From: Pseudomonas endophytica
GTDB taxonomy: Bacteria > Pseudomonadota > Gammaproteobacteria > Pseudomonadales > Pseudomonadaceae
Length of the DNA: 64,000 nucleotides
Direction: 5' to 3'
NCBI RefSeq assembly: GCF_001411475.1
Contig: NZ_LLWH01000024.1
Span: 1 to 64,000, forward strand
Shown: positions 38,380-49,243 of the stretch, piece after piece
How positions within the stretch are numbered: position 1 is the stretch's first letter
Layout of the letters: each line of letters opens with the position of its first letter
Position numbers and translations under genes: made by a program
The notes under the pieces: model-generated
What the model was told of the DNA's origin: nothing
What the model saw: only the letters and a program-made list of their open reading frames with translations
Database searches by the model: none

Positions 38380-40890
38380 ATGACGCAAGTCACGGTGAAA
38401 CAACTGGCCGATGAGGTCAAAACACCGGTGGAGCGCCTGTTGCAGCAGATGCGTGAGGCAGGTCTGCCGCACACCGCCGCCGAGCAGAATGTGACCGACA
38501 GTGAGAAGCAAGCTTTGCTGACTCACCTGAAAAGCAGCCACAAGGCTAAAGTGGAAGAACCGCGCAAAATCACTTTGCAGCGTAAAACCACCAGCACCCT
38601 GCGTGTTGCTGGAAGCAAAAGCATTAGCGTTGAAGTACGCAAGAAGAAAGTCTTCGTACAACAAAGCCCGGAAGAAATTGAAGCCGAGCGCAAGCGTGAG
38701 CTGGATGAACGCCGTGCAGTAGAAAATGCTGCGCGTCAAAAAGCTGATGAAGAGTCCAAGCGGCGCGCCGAAGAAGAAGCGCGTCGTCAGCCTGCGGCTG
38801 CTCCGACGCCAGCCCCGGCTGCCCCTGCACCTGTACAGGCTGCACCGGTAGCCGCGCCTGCACCAGCAGCGCCGGCTCCTGCGGCGGATACTCGTAAGCG
38901 TGATGAACAGCGCCGCCCAGACAAGCCACGTGCTGACGATAACAATCGTCGCGGTAGCGGTGATGGCGAACGCAAAAACGCGCCGCATCGTGCGTCTGTT
39001 AAAGAAAAAGCGCCTGCTCCTCGCGTTGCTCCTCGCACTTCCGACGAAGAAAGCGACAGCTTCCGTCGCGGTGGTCGTGGCAAGAGCAAGCTGAAGAAGC
39101 GCAATGCTCACGGTTTCCAGAGCCCAACCGGTCCTGTCGTTCGTGATGTACAAATCGGCGAAACCATCACTGTCGGCGATTTGGCTGCACAGATGTCGGT
39201 TAAGGCTGCCGAAGTTATCAAGTTCATGTTCAAGCTGGGCACTCCAGCCACCATCAACCAGGTACTGGATCAGGAAACTGCTCAACTGGTTGCTGAAGAG
39301 CTGGGCCACAAAGTAACGCTGGTTAGTGACAACGCTTTGGAAGACTCCTTGGCCGAGTCCCTGAAGTTCGAAGGCGAGTCGTTCTCCCGTGCACCGGTTG
39401 TGACCGTAATGGGTCACGTTGACCACGGTAAAACGTCCCTGCTCGACTACATTCGTCGCGCCAAGGTAGCGGCTGGCGAAGCTGGTGGTATTACTCAGCA
39501 CATCGGTGCTTACCACGTTGAAACCGAGCGCGGTATGGTCACCTTCCTCGACACCCCAGGTCACGCTGCGTTTACTGCAATGCGTGCCCGTGGTGCCAAG
39601 GCAACTGACATCGTGATTCTGGTTGTTGCTGCAGACGACGGCGTAATGCCGCAAACCATCGAAGCTGTTCAGCATGCGAAAGCTGCTGGCGTGCCGCTGG
39701 TGGTTGCAGTGAACAAAATCGACAAGCCAGGTTCTGACCTTGATCGTATCCGTAGCGAACTGTCCGTTCACGGCGTGACGTCGGAAGAGTGGGGTGGTGA
39801 CACGCCGTTTGTTCCGGTTTCGGCGAAAATGGGTACTGGCGTTGACGAGTTGCTCGAAGCCGTATTGCTGCAAGCTGAAGTTCTGGAACTCAAAGCCACT
39901 CCATCGGCTCCAGGCCGTGGTGTCGTCGTTGAGTCCCGTCTGGACAAAGGCCGTGGCCCTGTTGCGACTGTTCTGGTTCAGGACGGTACTTTGCGCCAAG
40001 GCGACATGGTACTGGTCGGTTCCAACTACGGCCGTATTCGCGCCATGCTCGATGAGAACGGCAAGGCTATTAAAGAAGCCGGCCCTTCGATTCCAGTCGA
40101 AATTCTCGGTTTGGACGGTACGCCAGATGCTGGCGACGAAATGAGCGTAATGACCGACGAGAAGAAGGCGCGTGAAGTTGCCCTGTTCCGTCAAGGCAAG
40201 TTCCGTGAAGTTAAACTGGCGCGTGCTCACGCAGGCAAGCTGGAAAACATCTTCGAGAACATGGGTCAAGAAGAGAAGAAGACGCTTAACATCGTCCTCA
40301 AATCTGACGTTCGTGGTTCGTTGGAAGCTCTGCAGGGCGCGTTAAGCGGCTTGGGTAACGACGAAGTGCAAGTGCGTGTAGTGGGCGGCGGCGTCGGTGG
40401 TATCACCGAAAGCGACGCTAACTTGGCACTGGCTTCCAACGCTGTATTGTTCGGCTTCAACGTGCGTGCTGATGCTGGTGCTCGCAAGATTGTCGAGCAA
40501 GAAGGCTTGGACATGCGTTACTACAACGTCATCTACGACATCATCGAAGACGTCAAGAAAGCCCTTACCGGCATGCTTGGCAGCGACGTTCGGGAGAACA
40601 TCCTGGGTATCGCTGAAGTCCGCGACGTGTTCCGTTCGCCGAAGTTTGGTGCGATCGCAGGTTGCATGGTGTTGGAAGGTGTTGTTCACCGTAACCGTCC
40701 AATCCGTGTACTGCGCGACGACATCGTTATCTTCGAAGGCGAGCTGGAATCCCTGCGTCGCTTCAAGGATGACGCTGCTGAAGTGCGTGCTGGCATGGAA
40801 TGCGGTATCGGCGTCAAGAGCTACAATGACGTCAAAGTCGGCGACAAAATCGAAGTGTTCGAGAAGGTCCAGGTTGCTCGCAGCCTCTAA
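38380..40890 (+). CDS. infB: Translation initiation factor IF-2
   Basis: GTPase placing initiator tRNA on the 30S subunit. It has 836 residues. The N-terminal IF2 domain (1-50) leads to a charged, then Ala/Pro-rich linker (about 105-235; [12 protein letters not shown]). The GTPase domain has [12 protein letters not shown] (G1), DTPGHAAF (G3) and NKIDKPG (G4). Barrel domains and C-terminal fMet-tRNA domain follow. A long ORF on the opposite strand is a coding shadow. Confidence 0.98.
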   Translation: MTQVTVKQLADEVKTPVERLLQQMREAGLPHTAAEQNVTDSEKQALLTHLKSSHKAKVEEPRKITLQRKTTSTLRVAGSKSISVEVRKKKVFVQQSPEEIEAERKRELDERRAVENAARQKADEESKRRAEEEARRQPAAAPTPAPAAPAPVQAAPVAAPAPAAPAPAADTRKRDEQRRPDKPRADDNNRRGSGDGERKNAPHRASVKEKAPAPRVAPRTSDEESDSFRRGGRGKSKLKKRNAHGFQSPTGPVVRDVQIGETITVGDLAAQMSVKAAEVIKFMFKLGTPATINQVLDQETAQLVAEELGHKVTLVSDNALEDSLAESLKFEGESFSRAPVVTVMGHVDHGKTSLLDYIRRAKVAAGEAGGITQHIGAYHVETERGMVTFLDTPGHAAFTAMRARGAKATDIVILVVAADDGVMPQTIEAVQHAKAAGVPLVVAVNKIDKPGSDLDRIRSELSVHGVTSEEWGGDTPFVPVSAKMGTGVDELLEAVLLQAEVLELKATPSAPGRGVVVESRLDKGRGPVATVLVQDGTLRQGDMVLVGSNYGRIRAMLDENGKAIKEAGPSIPVEILGLDGTPDAGDEMSVMTDEKKAREVALFRQGKFREVKLARAHAGKLENIFENMGQEEKKTLNIVLKSDVRGSLEALQGALSGLGNDEVQVRVVGGGVGGITESDANLALASNAVLFGFNVRADAGARKIVEQEGLDMRYYNVIYDIIEDVKKALTGMLGSDVRENILGIAEVRDVFRSPKFGAIAGCMVLEGVVHRNRPIRVLRDDIVIFEGELESLRRFKDDAAEVRAGMECGIGVKSYNDVKVGDKIEVFEKVQVARSL

Positions 40891-40961
40891 ATCGCGAGCC
40901 TCAAGAGCAAGGACGAGCCATAGCCTGCAAATGCTATGTGCTCGCCCCTGACTCTAAACGC

Positions 40962-40998
40962 AACGCCCGGTCCGGCTTCTGTCTGGCCGGGCGTTTGC
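40962..40998 (+). terminator. Hairpin between infB and rbfA
   Basis: AACGCCCGG (40962-40970) and CCGGGCGTT (40987-40995) form a perfect 9-bp stem with a short T stretch. It may be partial, since rbfA and truB usually share the infB transcript. Confidence 0.7.
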
Positions 40999-41048
40999 CG
41001 CTTTCAGAACGCATGGGTTTCCCATGGGTGAGTAACAGGTAACAAGAC

Positions 41049-41447
41049 ATGGCAAAAGAATATAGCCGTACCCAACGTATCGGCGATCAGATGCAGCGCG
41101 AGCTGGCGCAGCTGATCCGTCGTGAAGTGAAAGACCCGCGTGTGGGGCTGGTCACCATTACTGCAGTTGAAGTGAGCCGTGACGTCGGTCATGCCAAAAT
41201 CTTTATCACCGTAATGGGTCAAGACAACGCAGAAGAAATTGCTCAGAGCATCAAAGTTTTGAACGCCGCTGCTGGCTTTTTGCGTATGCAACTGGCACGT
41301 GAAATGAAATTGCGCAGCGTTCCTCAGTTGCACTTTCACTATGACGAAAGCGTTGTGCGTGGTGCTCACTTGTCCGCTTTGATCGAGCGTGCAGTCGCTG
41401 AGGATAACCAGCACGATACCTCTGCTCCTGAAGACACCAAGGAGTAA
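41049..41447 (+). CDS. rbfA: Ribosome-binding factor A
   Basis: Cold-shock-associated 30S maturation factor acting on 16S rRNA. It has 132 residues with a KH-like fold: [75 protein letters not shown]. It stops 3 bp before truB. Confidence 0.97.
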   Translation: MAKEYSRTQRIGDQMQRELAQLIRREVKDPRVGLVTITAVEVSRDVGHAKIFITVMGQDNAEEIAQSIKVLNAAAGFLRMQLAREMKLRSVPQLHFHYDESVVRGAHLSALIERAVAEDNQHDTSAPEDTKE

Positions 41448-41450
41448 GCG

Positions 41451-42368
41451 GTGGCTCAGGTCAAGCGTATCCGTCGTAACGTCAGCGGCATTATCCTGCT
41501 CGATAAACCGCTTGGATTTACCTCCAATGCGGCCCTGCAGAAAGTCCGCTGGCTGCTTAATGCTGAGAAAGCAGGGCACACCGGCAGCCTCGATCCATTG
41601 GCCAGCGGTGTATTGCCACTGTGCTTTGGCGAAGCCACCAAGTTTTCGCAATACCTGCTCGATTCGGACAAGGGTTACGAAACCCTGATGCAATTGGGCA
41701 AAACCACCAGTACAGCGGATGCCGAGGGTGAAGTTTTACTCACGCGTCCAGTGACCGTTGGTCGCGCCGATATCGAAGCTGTTTTGCCTAAATTCCGTGG
41801 GCAAATCAGTCAGATACCGCCGATGTACTCGGCACTTAAGCGTGATGGTCAGCCTCTTTATAAGTTGGCCCGTGCGGGTGAAGTGGTGGAGCGCGAACCG
41901 CGTTCTGTTACTATTACTCGCCTCGAATTACTGGCCAGTGAAGACGATACAGCGCGATTGTCCGTTGACTGCACCAAAGGCACCTATATTCGTACCCTCG
42001 TGGAAGATATCGGTGAAGAGCTAGGGTGCGGAGCCTACGTTGCACAATTGCGTCGTACCCAAGCCGGACCTTTCAGCTTGGCGCAAACCGTTACGCTGGA
42101 AGAGTTGGAAGCCGTACACGCAGAAGGCGGTAACGAAGCAGTTGATCGCTTCTTGATGCCATCGGACAGCGGTTTGCTGGACTGGCCGTTACTGCACTTT
42201 TCGGAAGCCAGCGCGTTCTATTGGCTCAATGGCCAGCCAGTACGCGCGCCTGATGCACCGAAGTTCGGTATGGTGCGGGTGCAAGATCACAACGGTCGCT
42301 TTATCGGTATCGGTGAAGTGAGCGAAGACGGGCGCATCGCGCCGCGTCGACTGATTCGGTCAGAATGA
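41451..42368 (+). CDS. truB: tRNA pseudouridine-55 synthase TruB
   Basis: Makes the universal pseudouridine 55 in the T arm of tRNAs. It has 305 residues from GTG 41451. The catalytic motif is [26 protein letters not shown] with the nucleophilic Asp, preceded by [37 protein letters not shown] and a C-terminal PUA-like domain follow. Confidence 0.97.
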   Translation: MAQVKRIRRNVSGIILLDKPLGFTSNAALQKVRWLLNAEKAGHTGSLDPLASGVLPLCFGEATKFSQYLLDSDKGYETLMQLGKTTSTADAEGEVLLTRPVTVGRADIEAVLPKFRGQISQIPPMYSALKRDGQPLYKLARAGEVVEREPRSVTITRLELLASEDDTARLSVDCTKGTYIRTLVEDIGEELGCGAYVAQLRRTQAGPFSLAQTVTLEELEAVHAEGGNEAVDRFLMPSDSGLLDWPLLHFSEASAFYWLNGQPVRAPDAPKFGMVRVQDHNGRFIGIGEVSEDGRIAPRRLIRSE

Positions 42369-42461
42369 CCGGAGCAGGACGGTTCTGGGTTAATAGCCTT
42401 GAGCCGTACTGGAAAGAGGGTGGCTGTTATTAGGCACGGTCACATCTCACTTTTAAATACG

Positions 42462-42529
42462 AGGATTTGTCCTCGGCCTATTGGATCTGTCTTGCTTGCA
42501 AGCAGACCCCTAATGAAAGGAAATGCCTC
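42462..42529 (+). promoter_or_regulatory. rpsO leader with hairpins
   Basis: CGAGGA/TCCTCG (42462-42477) and a GTCT...GCTTGCAAGC...AGAC hairpin (42489-42507) lie just before the rpsO start. S15 is known to autoregulate by binding its own leader in enterobacteria; whether this leader works that way is inference. Confidence 0.45.
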
Positions 42530-42799
42530 ATGGCACTGACAGTTGAACACAAAGCAGAAATCGTAAAAGACTACCAGCAAGCTCCAGGTGATACAGGTTC
42601 TCCAGAAGTGCAGGTTGCACTGCTGACCTTTAACATCAACACGCTGCAAGGTCACTTCAAAGCTAACAGCAAAGATCACCACTCACGTCGTGGTCTGATC
42701 CGCATGGTAAACCAGCGTCGTAAGCTGCTGGACTACCTCAAAGGCAAGAACGTTGAGCGTTACAAAGCGCTGATCGCTCGCCTGGGTCTGCGTCGCTAA
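42530..42799 (+). CDS. rpsO: 30S ribosomal protein S15
   Basis: Primary 16S rRNA-binding protein of the small subunit platform. It has 89 residues from ATG 42530 ([16 protein letters not shown]). An upstream in-frame start is not conserved. Motifs are [47 protein letters not shown] and [12 protein letters not shown]. pnp follows after 225 bp. Confidence 0.98.
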   Translation: MALTVEHKAEIVKDYQQAPGDTGSPEVQVALLTFNINTLQGHFKANSKDHHSRRGLIRMVNQRRKLLDYLKGKNVERYKALIARLGLRR

Positions 42800-42886
42800 T
42801 AGCGATGTTGCTAGAGGCTGGTTGTCGGTCGTGTGTCTGCGGGTTTCCCGCTGGCACATGGCAGGCTTCCAGCCTCAAGTTTTATC

Positions 42887-42960
42887 TGGGACTCGCCGGA
42901 TTCTTACGAAAGCTTGCCGCAACGTTTGTTTTCGTAAGCATCTTGAGTCGGGCCAATGCC
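42887..42960 (+). promoter_or_regulatory. pnp leader hairpin
   Basis: CTTACGAAA (42903-42911) pairs with TTTCGTAAG (42930-42938), with outer GACTC/GAGTC extending it. It resembles the leader stem of E. coli pnp that RNase III cuts to allow PNPase autocontrol. A further stable structure (AGGCTGG...CCAGCCT, about 42816-42876) lies behind rpsO. Confidence 0.6.
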
Positions 42961-43024
42961 CGATATTGCACATGACTTTCGCAAGAAACCTGTTCCCCAA
43001 GAGCCACATAGAAGGTAGGACACC

Positions 43025-45130
43025 GTGAACCCGGTTATCAAAAAATTTCAGTTCGGTCAGTCGACCGTTACTCTCGAGACTGGCCGTATCGCCCGTCAGG
43101 CCTCCGGCGCAGTATTGGTCACCGTTGACGACGACGTCAGCGTGTTGGTGACTGTAGTCGGAGCCAAGCAAGCGGATCCAGGCAAGGGCTTCTTCCCTCT
43201 GTCCGTTCACTATCAAGAAAAAACCTACGCTGCCGGTAAAATTCCTGGCGGTTTCTTCAAGCGTGAAGGTCGCCCTTCCGAAAAAGAAACCCTGACTTCG
43301 CGTCTGATTGACCGTCCGATTCGTCCACTGTTCCCGGAAGGTTTCATGAACGAAGTGCAGGTTGTCTGCACTGTTCTGTCCACTAGCAAAAAAACCGATC
43401 CGGACGTAGCTGCGATGATCGGTACGTCGGCTGCACTGGCAATCTCCGGTATTCCTTTTGATGGCCCAATCGGCGCTGCACGCGTTGCTTACCACGAAAG
43501 CACTGGCTACCTGTTGAACCCGACTTACGAGCAACTGGCCGCTTCAAGCCTAGACATGGTTGTTGCCGGTACGTCGGAAGCCGTACTGATGGTTGAGTCG
43601 GAAGCTAAAGAGCTGACCGAAGACCAGATGCTGGGCGCGGTACTGTTTGCTCACGACGAGTTCCAAGTGGTTATCCAGGCGGTGAAAGAACTGGCTGCCG
43701 AAGCTGCCAAACCGACTTGGGAATGGTCTGCTGCCCCAGAAGCCACTGCACTGCTGGGCGCTATCCGTGCCGAGTTCGGTGAGGCGATCTCCCAGGCTTA
43801 CACCATCACCATCAAGGCCGAGCGGTACGCGCGTTTGGGCGAGCTGAAAGATCAAGTGGTTGCCAAGCTGTCCGGTGAAGAAGGTCAGCCTTCTTCTAGC
43901 GACGTTAAAGCTGCATTTGGTGAAATCGAATACCGCACCGTTCGCGAAAACATCGTTAACGGCAAGCCACGTATCGACGGTCGTGACACCAAAACTGTTC
44001 GTCCTTTGAACATCGAAGTAGGCGTTCTGCCAAAAACTCACGGTTCGGCACTGTTCACCCGTGGCGAAACTCAGGCACTGGTGGTTGCAACTCTGGGTAC
44101 CGCCCGTGATGCGCAACTGTTAGACACCCTAGAAGGTGAGAAAAAAGACCCGTTCATGCTGCACTACAACTTCCCTCCGTTCTCGGTAGGTGAGTGTGGT
44201 CGTATGGGTGGCGCAGGTCGTCGCGAAATCGGTCACGGCCGTCTGGCGCGTCGCTCGGTTCAAGCCATGCTGCCTGCGGCTGATGTTTTTCCTTACACCA
44301 TCCGTGTTGTATCGGAAATCACCGAATCCAACGGTTCCAGCTCGATGGCATCGGTTTGCGGTGCATCCTTGGCACTGATGGACGCGGGCGTACCGATGAA
44401 GGCCCCGGTTGCTGGTATCGCCATGGGTCTGGTTAAGGAAGGCGAGAAGTTTGCCGTTCTAACTGACATCCTGGGTGACGAAGACCACTTGGGCGACATG
44501 GACTTCAAAGTAGCCGGTACCGCTAAAGGTGTTACCGCGCTGCAGATGGACATCAAGATCAAAGGCATCACTGAAGAAATCATGGAGATCGCTCTGGGCC
44601 AAGCCCTAGAAGCTCGCCTGAATATCTTGGGCCAGATGAACCAGATCATTGGCCAGTCGCGTAACGAACTGTCGGCTAACGCGCCGACGATGATCGCGAT
44701 GAAAATCGACACCGACAAAATCCGTGATGTTATCGGTAAGGGCGGCGCGACTATCCGTGCAATCTGTGAAGAAACCAAAGCTTCGATCGATATCGAAGAC
44801 GACGGTTCGATCAAGATTTTCGGCGAGTCCAAAGAAGCAGCAGAAGCAGCACGTCAGCGCGTTCTGAGCATCACCGCTGAAGCTGAAATCGGCAAAATCT
44901 ATGTAGGTAAGGTTGAGCGCATCGTCGACTTCGGCGCATTCGTTAACATCTTGCCAGGCAAAGACGGCCTGGTTCACATCTCAATGCTGAGCGACGCTCG
45001 TGTTGAGAAAGTGACTGACATTTTGAAAGAAGGTCAGGAAGTGGAAGTACTGGTGCTGGACGTGGACAACCGCGGCCGTATCAAACTGTCCATCAAAGAC
45101 GTAGCCGCTGCTAAGGCGTCGCAAGCTTAA
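43025..45130 (+). CDS. pnp: Polyribonucleotide nucleotidyltransferase (PNPase)
   Basis: 3'-5' phosphorolytic exoribonuclease of mRNA decay and part of the degradosome. It has 701 residues from GTG 43025, with GTAGGA upstream. Two RNase PH domains are linked by a helical region; the second holds [23 protein letters not shown] and [20 protein letters not shown]. The KH domain has [19 protein letters not shown] (about 560-580), followed by S1 with [31 protein letters not shown]. Confidence 0.98.
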   Translation: MNPVIKKFQFGQSTVTLETGRIARQASGAVLVTVDDDVSVLVTVVGAKQADPGKGFFPLSVHYQEKTYAAGKIPGGFFKREGRPSEKETLTSRLIDRPIRPLFPEGFMNEVQVVCTVLSTSKKTDPDVAAMIGTSAALAISGIPFDGPIGAARVAYHESTGYLLNPTYEQLAASSLDMVVAGTSEAVLMVESEAKELTEDQMLGAVLFAHDEFQVVIQAVKELAAEAAKPTWEWSAAPEATALLGAIRAEFGEAISQAYTITIKAERYARLGELKDQVVAKLSGEEGQPSSSDVKAAFGEIEYRTVRENIVNGKPRIDGRDTKTVRPLNIEVGVLPKTHGSALFTRGETQALVVATLGTARDAQLLDTLEGEKKDPFMLHYNFPPFSVGECGRMGGAGRREIGHGRLARRSVQAMLPAADVFPYTIRVVSEITESNGSSSMASVCGASLALMDAGVPMKAPVAGIAMGLVKEGEKFAVLTDILGDEDHLGDMDFKVAGTAKGVTALQMDIKIKGITEEIMEIALGQALEARLNILGQMNQIIGQSRNELSANAPTMIAMKIDTDKIRDVIGKGGATIRAICEETKASIDIEDDGSIKIFGESKEAAEAARQRVLSITAEAEIGKIYVGKVERIVDFGAFVNILPGKDGLVHISMLSDARVEKVTDILKEGQEVEVLVLDVDNRGRIKLSIKDVAAAKASQA

Positions 45131-45150
45131 TCGCTATCGACCCCTGCTTT

Positions 45151-45179
45151 AAAAAAGGATCCTTCGGGATCCTTTTTTT
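45151..45179 (+). terminator. pnp terminator
   Basis: AAAAAAGGATCC-TTCG-GGATCCTTTTTTT is a perfect hairpin with a stable tetraloop and T run. Confidence 0.95.
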
Positions 45180-45409
45180 ATACCTACAGTTAAAACAGTG
45201 CAAAAGGCCATGATTCAAAAGCTGCAACTTGCATGCTGATTTTTGTAAGGTCATGCATTCTGCACGAGAGTTGAAAAGCGTGATTTCTTCAACTTGTTGA
45301 TTTATAAGGGTTTTCTGATTTAAAGAAGTTGGCACAAGCTCTGCAACATTACAGGTAACCCTGCAGCTGTAAGACAGCGCAGATTTTTAAGAAGACAGGA
45401 GTTACTCGT

Positions 45410-45763
45410 ATGAAGAAGTTCGCTATTGCTGCCGCAACTGCCACCGCTCTGACCATGACTCTGGCCAATGCTGCATTCGCTGCTCAGGCATCGACTCAAG
45501 CACCGATGGTTGTAGCTGCTGGTGAAGTCACCAAAGCCAAGGAAGCCACTTCTGATACTTGGATCACTACCAAAGTTAAATCTGACCTGCTGACCGAAAA
45601 AGGCATTCCAGGTTCGGACATTAAAGTTGAAACCAACAAAGGCGTGGTTTCTCTGTCCTCGACAGTTGCTGTGACTGACGCGCAAAAGAAAATTGCCGTA
45701 GATATCACTAAAAAGATCAAAGGCGTGCAAGCTGTTTCGGCCGATGGCCTGAAAGCTGACTAA
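45410..45763 (+). CDS. BON-domain periplasmic protein
   Basis: This is a 117-residue protein with a signal peptide (MKKFAIAAATATALTMTLANAAFA, cleavage near residue 24-25). A single BON domain spans about 45-115: SDTWITTKVKSDLLTEKGIPGSDIKVETNKGVVSLSSTV and AVDITKKIKGVQAV. BON domains, as in OsmY, bind phospholipid or envelope surfaces and often serve in osmotic or envelope stress. AGGAG precedes ATG by 9 bases. It is monocistronic, with hairpins on both sides. Confidence 0.88.
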   Translation: MKKFAIAAATATALTMTLANAAFAAQASTQAPMVVAAGEVTKAKEATSDTWITTKVKSDLLTEKGIPGSDIKVETNKGVVSLSSTVAVTDAQKKIAVDITKKIKGVQAVSADGLKAD

Positions 45764-45851
45764 CTTGCCCTAATTCGTAGAGCCGGGGGGAAAGCAGGAG
45801 CAGGTGATTTAAGTGTCACGCCTGCTGGCTTTCAAAATAGGTTCATGCGAC

Positions 45852-45906
45852 GGCCACACGGATGTGGCCATTACAGCCCTCGGCGTTCTGCGCCGGGGGC
45901 TGTTCT
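45852..45906 (+). terminator. Tandem terminator hairpins
   Basis: GGCCACA/TGTGGCC (45852-45869), then CAGCCCTCGGCG/CGCCGGGGGCTG (45874-45902) and a TT-rich end. They lie downstream of the BON gene and after another imperfect hairpin at about 45791-45834. Confidence 0.7.
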
Positions 45907-45953
45907 ATTATGGAAGCTGAACTGCTCAGTTCTGTACTGCCCAACGGTAGGAC

Positions 45954-46166
45954 CTGTCGAGGTAAGAAGGCTGCGGTCTTTGTTTTAAACGATCAAGTGA
46001 TCGCGGCCTACGGCAGCTCCTACCAAAGCAGAAGCAGCGTCGATTGTGACAACCGCATCATAAAGATCAGCTGTAGGAGCTGCCGAGGCACGAAGGCTGC
46101 GATCTTTTTGAGCTGCCGGTAAACGCTTCTAAGATCAAATGATCGCAGCCTGCGGCAGCTCCTACG
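45954..46166. repeat. Cluster of REP-like repeats
   Basis: At least three related units share GATCGC(A/G)GCC-T-CGGCAGCTCCTAC in both orientations (about 45966-46024, 46071-46106 reversed, 46140-46166). The 414-bp gap 45764-46177 holds only these and the terminators; no coding region is credible. Confidence 0.8.
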
Positions 46167-46177
46167 GGGTATTACCG

Positions 46178-49102
46178 TTATTCGCTGTCCAAATGCAGCG
46201 GTGAGATCACCCTGCCATCGCTTTCGGCTTCGCCCAGACTTGCGTCGATAAAGTACACGCGTTCATCAGCCAGGCCACCTTTGTCTACAAGGTAGTCTTT
46301 GATACTGCTCGCACGCTCTTGGCCCAACTGGCGTAACAGTACTTCGCTTTGGCGCCAGAAGTCGATCAGCGCTGTACTCATTTTCTTCGCACGCTCATCG
46401 CTGTCCAAATTAGCCCATTCAGCGGGTGGCTGTTGTTTGAGTCGTGCCCGATAGATGCCTTCTAGTAAAGGCCCCTTTTCATCATCTGGAACCTTCAACA
46501 ACGATGCTTGAGCAGGCACCTTTTCACCTCGGCGTTGAAGGATCTTGTAGTAGTTGTACTGGTACTCGCGCTCTAGACGATCTTGGGCGATCAGAGGACC
46601 GTCACTGCTACGTGCTGCTGTACCTTCAATCTCAAGGCGTAAGCTGGGGCGTTGCTTCAATGCCTCGGCCAGTGTGGTCAATGCTTTAAGTGCATCCGGG
46701 CTCAGTTCGCTGGACCCAGGCGCGAATGACACAGTACCTAGGTCCTCGGAGCCGCCACCCGTAATCAGGCCGCCAATGAACTTGAACGGTGCTTGTGCGG
46801 CACGTAGCACCAGATTGCGCAGGGTTTGCCAAACAATTGGCATCACACTGAACTGCGGATTATTCAGATCGCCTGTGACGGGCAGTTCGATAGAGATCTT
46901 GCCGTCAGTATCTTTTAGCAACGCAACAGCCAATTTCAGAGGTAGGTTAACGGCGTCAGGGCTGTCGACTTTTTCACCCAACTGCAACTGCTCGATTAGC
47001 ACCTTGTTCTCAGCTTTGAGTTGGCCCTTTGTAATTAGGTAGTGAAGATCGAGACTCAATCGACCTTTGCGAATTCGATAGCCCGCAAACTTGCCTGAAT
47101 AAGGCGTTAGCGTGGTGAGTTCGACACGTTTAAAGCTGGTGGCAATATCCAGGCTGGCCATGGGATCAAAAGGATTGACGTTGCCCTTGATGGTCACTGG
47201 CGCATAGCGGTCAACCTTACCCGCAACATTCACGCTAGCGGGTTTGGCCTGGCGGCTGTCAATGGTGCCTATCTCACCGTTAAGTTGCTGTACGGCTGTG
47301 GCGAAAAAAGGTGTCAGGGTAAAATCTGCAAAGTTGGCCGAGCCATCATTGATCTTGATACCGCCTACGCGGATGGCCAAGGGTTTACTGGCAGCAGATG
47401 TCGGTTTGACATTACCTTGGCCGCCTTTAGTGGGCGCCTGAGGGATTAACAGATCATCAATGTTGGTCGTGCGGTCATCGTTGATCATAAAACGCACGTA
47501 AGGCTGCATCAGGTTGACCTTGGCAATCGACAAGCTGTCATCGTGCTGATACTTCAGGCTTTCAAGCTCCAAGCGCTGCCATTTCAGGAAGTCGCGGTTT
47601 TTAAGCGTGTCCAGTGTGTGCAGTTGATCTACCTGAGCACGGCCTTCCACGGTAAAGGCCAGTGGTTCGATGCCTTTAAGGTTGACCCCCAGGTCACTGC
47701 TGAGCATGCCACTACGCAGTTCTAAGCGAATTAACGGGTCGATGTACGCTTGAGCGACCCGCAGGTCGATGTCTTTAGTGGTGACTTTTAGGTTTGCGCT
47801 CACCGGGCTCAGGTTGACGTCGCCGCTGGCCGTCAGCTTGCCTTGCTTACCGACACCGGTGTCGAGTGCGACGGTGAAGGGTGACTGATTGAGGCTGTCA
47901 AAGTTTTTCAGTTTTAGGTTGAGAGGGCCGACGTCCAGCGCGACCGGTGTCTTGGGTTCTTTATCGGCCAAGTGCACCAGATAGTCGCGTAGGTCTACGT
48001 CTTTGAGCAGCACCTGCCAAGGTTTGCTGGGCGCTACCGGAGCAGGCTTTGGCGGTTCAACTTTTACCACCTCATCGGTCTTTTTAACTATTTTTACGGG
48101 TTGGCTGGCGAATAGCTTTTGCCAGTCGAGCTGTCCGTCTTTTTCGCGGGTAGCCCAGGTTTCCAGCTTGTTGCTCTGAATTTTGCCGACAACCACGTGT
48201 TGCTTCGCTAAATCTACCGTGGTATCGCTGACGTTCAGGCGCTCCAGTCGAGCCAGCGCCCTACCATTAGGGGCATTGACCTTAAATTGGGCGATATTGG
48301 CAGAAAGGTTGTTCAAGACCAGTTCAGTGTCTTTAGCCAAGTTCAGCGTGTAGTCAGTGCTGAAGTTCAATACGCCGCTTTCAAGCGCAAGTGGCAGCGC
48401 ATCGCGCACATAGGGCCACCACGCTTTCATGTTGCTATCGGTGACGGTGAGCTTACCTTTGGAGGCAATCGGCACCAGGCTCAGCGTGCCGCTCCAGTCG
48501 ATACGTCCGCCTGCCGGGCCATCTGCCACTAACGTCATGTCTGCATTGTCGTCGGGCAAGGTGCTGAGGTTTTTAAGCTCGAGATTCATCGAGTCATAGA
48601 CAAACTCGATAGGTTCGCTAGGTCGCTTGTCAACGAAGTGCAGATAGCCGTCGGTGAGCTTGATGTTATCAATGCGTAAGGGGAAGGGTTGGCTGTCGGT
48701 GTTATCTGGTGTGGGCTCGCTGGCGGGCCATTTGAACAATTGGGCCAGATTGAAAGCGCCATCTTTGCTGAATAAGAGTTCGGTCTTGGGCTTGTCCAAT
48801 TGCACGTCGGTCAAGTGCAGGGCTTTGGTCCACAAACTATCAACCTGTACATTGGTATAGAGACGCTCAAAACCGACTTGCTCATTGACAGGCTCCCCGA
48901 CCCTAAAGCCCCACAGAGTCAGTTCCAGACTGAAAGGATTGAACTCCAGACGATCGAGTTTGGCCGGTACGGTGGCGTAGCTGGCTAACTGCTGATTAAT
49001 AATGCGTAAGCCGACGCCGGGTAAAATAAAGAAGCCCAGTACGCAATAAATCGCGATAGCCGTTAACACTGCGCCAATGGCGCGAAGCAATCCTTTGAGC
49101 AT
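46178..49102 (-). CDS. DUF748 AsmA-like envelope protein
   Basis: Large envelope protein, 974 residues if started at ATG 49102 (MLKGLLRAIGAVLT); GTG 49147 would add 15. An N-terminal membrane anchor (about 5-30) precedes a repetitive beta-rich body of the AsmA/TamB superfamily with recurrent LKVTTKDIDLRVAQAYI-like strands and DUF748 segments (about 330-720). The C-terminal third resembles an OmpA-like region (LGTVSFAPGSSELSPDALKAL). Relatives are thought to span the periplasm and move lipids, but the role of this one is unknown. No partner gene is evident; rlmI-like follows in the same orientation upstream. Confidence 0.85.
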   Translation of the reverse strand: MLKGLLRAIGAVLTAIAIYCVLGFFILPGVGLRIINQQLASYATVPAKLDRLEFNPFSLELTLWGFRVGEPVNEQVGFERLYTNVQVDSLWTKALHLTDVQLDKPKTELLFSKDGAFNLAQLFKWPASEPTPDNTDSQPFPLRIDNIKLTDGYLHFVDKRPSEPIEFVYDSMNLELKNLSTLPDDNADMTLVADGPAGGRIDWSGTLSLVPIASKGKLTVTDSNMKAWWPYVRDALPLALESGVLNFSTDYTLNLAKDTELVLNNLSANIAQFKVNAPNGRALARLERLNVSDTTVDLAKQHVVVGKIQSNKLETWATREKDGQLDWQKLFASQPVKIVKKTDEVVKVEPPKPAPVAPSKPWQVLLKDVDLRDYLVHLADKEPKTPVALDVGPLNLKLKNFDSLNQSPFTVALDTGVGKQGKLTASGDVNLSPVSANLKVTTKDIDLRVAQAYIDPLIRLELRSGMLSSDLGVNLKGIEPLAFTVEGRAQVDQLHTLDTLKNRDFLKWQRLELESLKYQHDDSLSIAKVNLMQPYVRFMINDDRTTNIDDLLIPQAPTKGGQGNVKPTSAASKPLAIRVGGIKINDGSANFADFTLTPFFATAVQQLNGEIGTIDSRQAKPASVNVAGKVDRYAPVTIKGNVNPFDPMASLDIATSFKRVELTTLTPYSGKFAGYRIRKGRLSLDLHYLITKGQLKAENKVLIEQLQLGEKVDSPDAVNLPLKLAVALLKDTDGKISIELPVTGDLNNPQFSVMPIVWQTLRNLVLRAAQAPFKFIGGLITGGGSEDLGTVSFAPGSSELSPDALKALTTLAEALKQRPSLRLEIEGTAARSSDGPLIAQDRLEREYQYNYYKILQRRGEKVPAQASLLKVPDDEKGPLLEGIYRARLKQQPPAEWANLDSDERAKKMSTALIDFWRQSEVLLRQLGQERASSIKDYLVDKGGLADERVYFIDASLGEAESDGRVISPLHLDSE

Positions 49103-49243
49103 ATGAGGCGTCGTCTTTACATTCAGGAGTGCCTTTGAGTATGGCACGCGTTTCCGGTTCCGATACGTACGCCTTATTTTGTGTAGGGCTTTTCCCTTTC
49201 TCAGCGGTTTTTAGAACTGCAAAATCAACGTTTTCAGCGGTGG

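Noticed and set aside
38353..40269. 638-codon open frame on the minus strand opposite infB
   Set aside because: Mirror frame of a strongly biased coding region; no start site, no recognisable domain, and infB is unambiguous on the other strand.
45954..46166. Possible CRISPR array because of regularly repeated units
   Set aside because: Only three diverged units in alternating orientation with no spacer regularity; they are REP-like elements.
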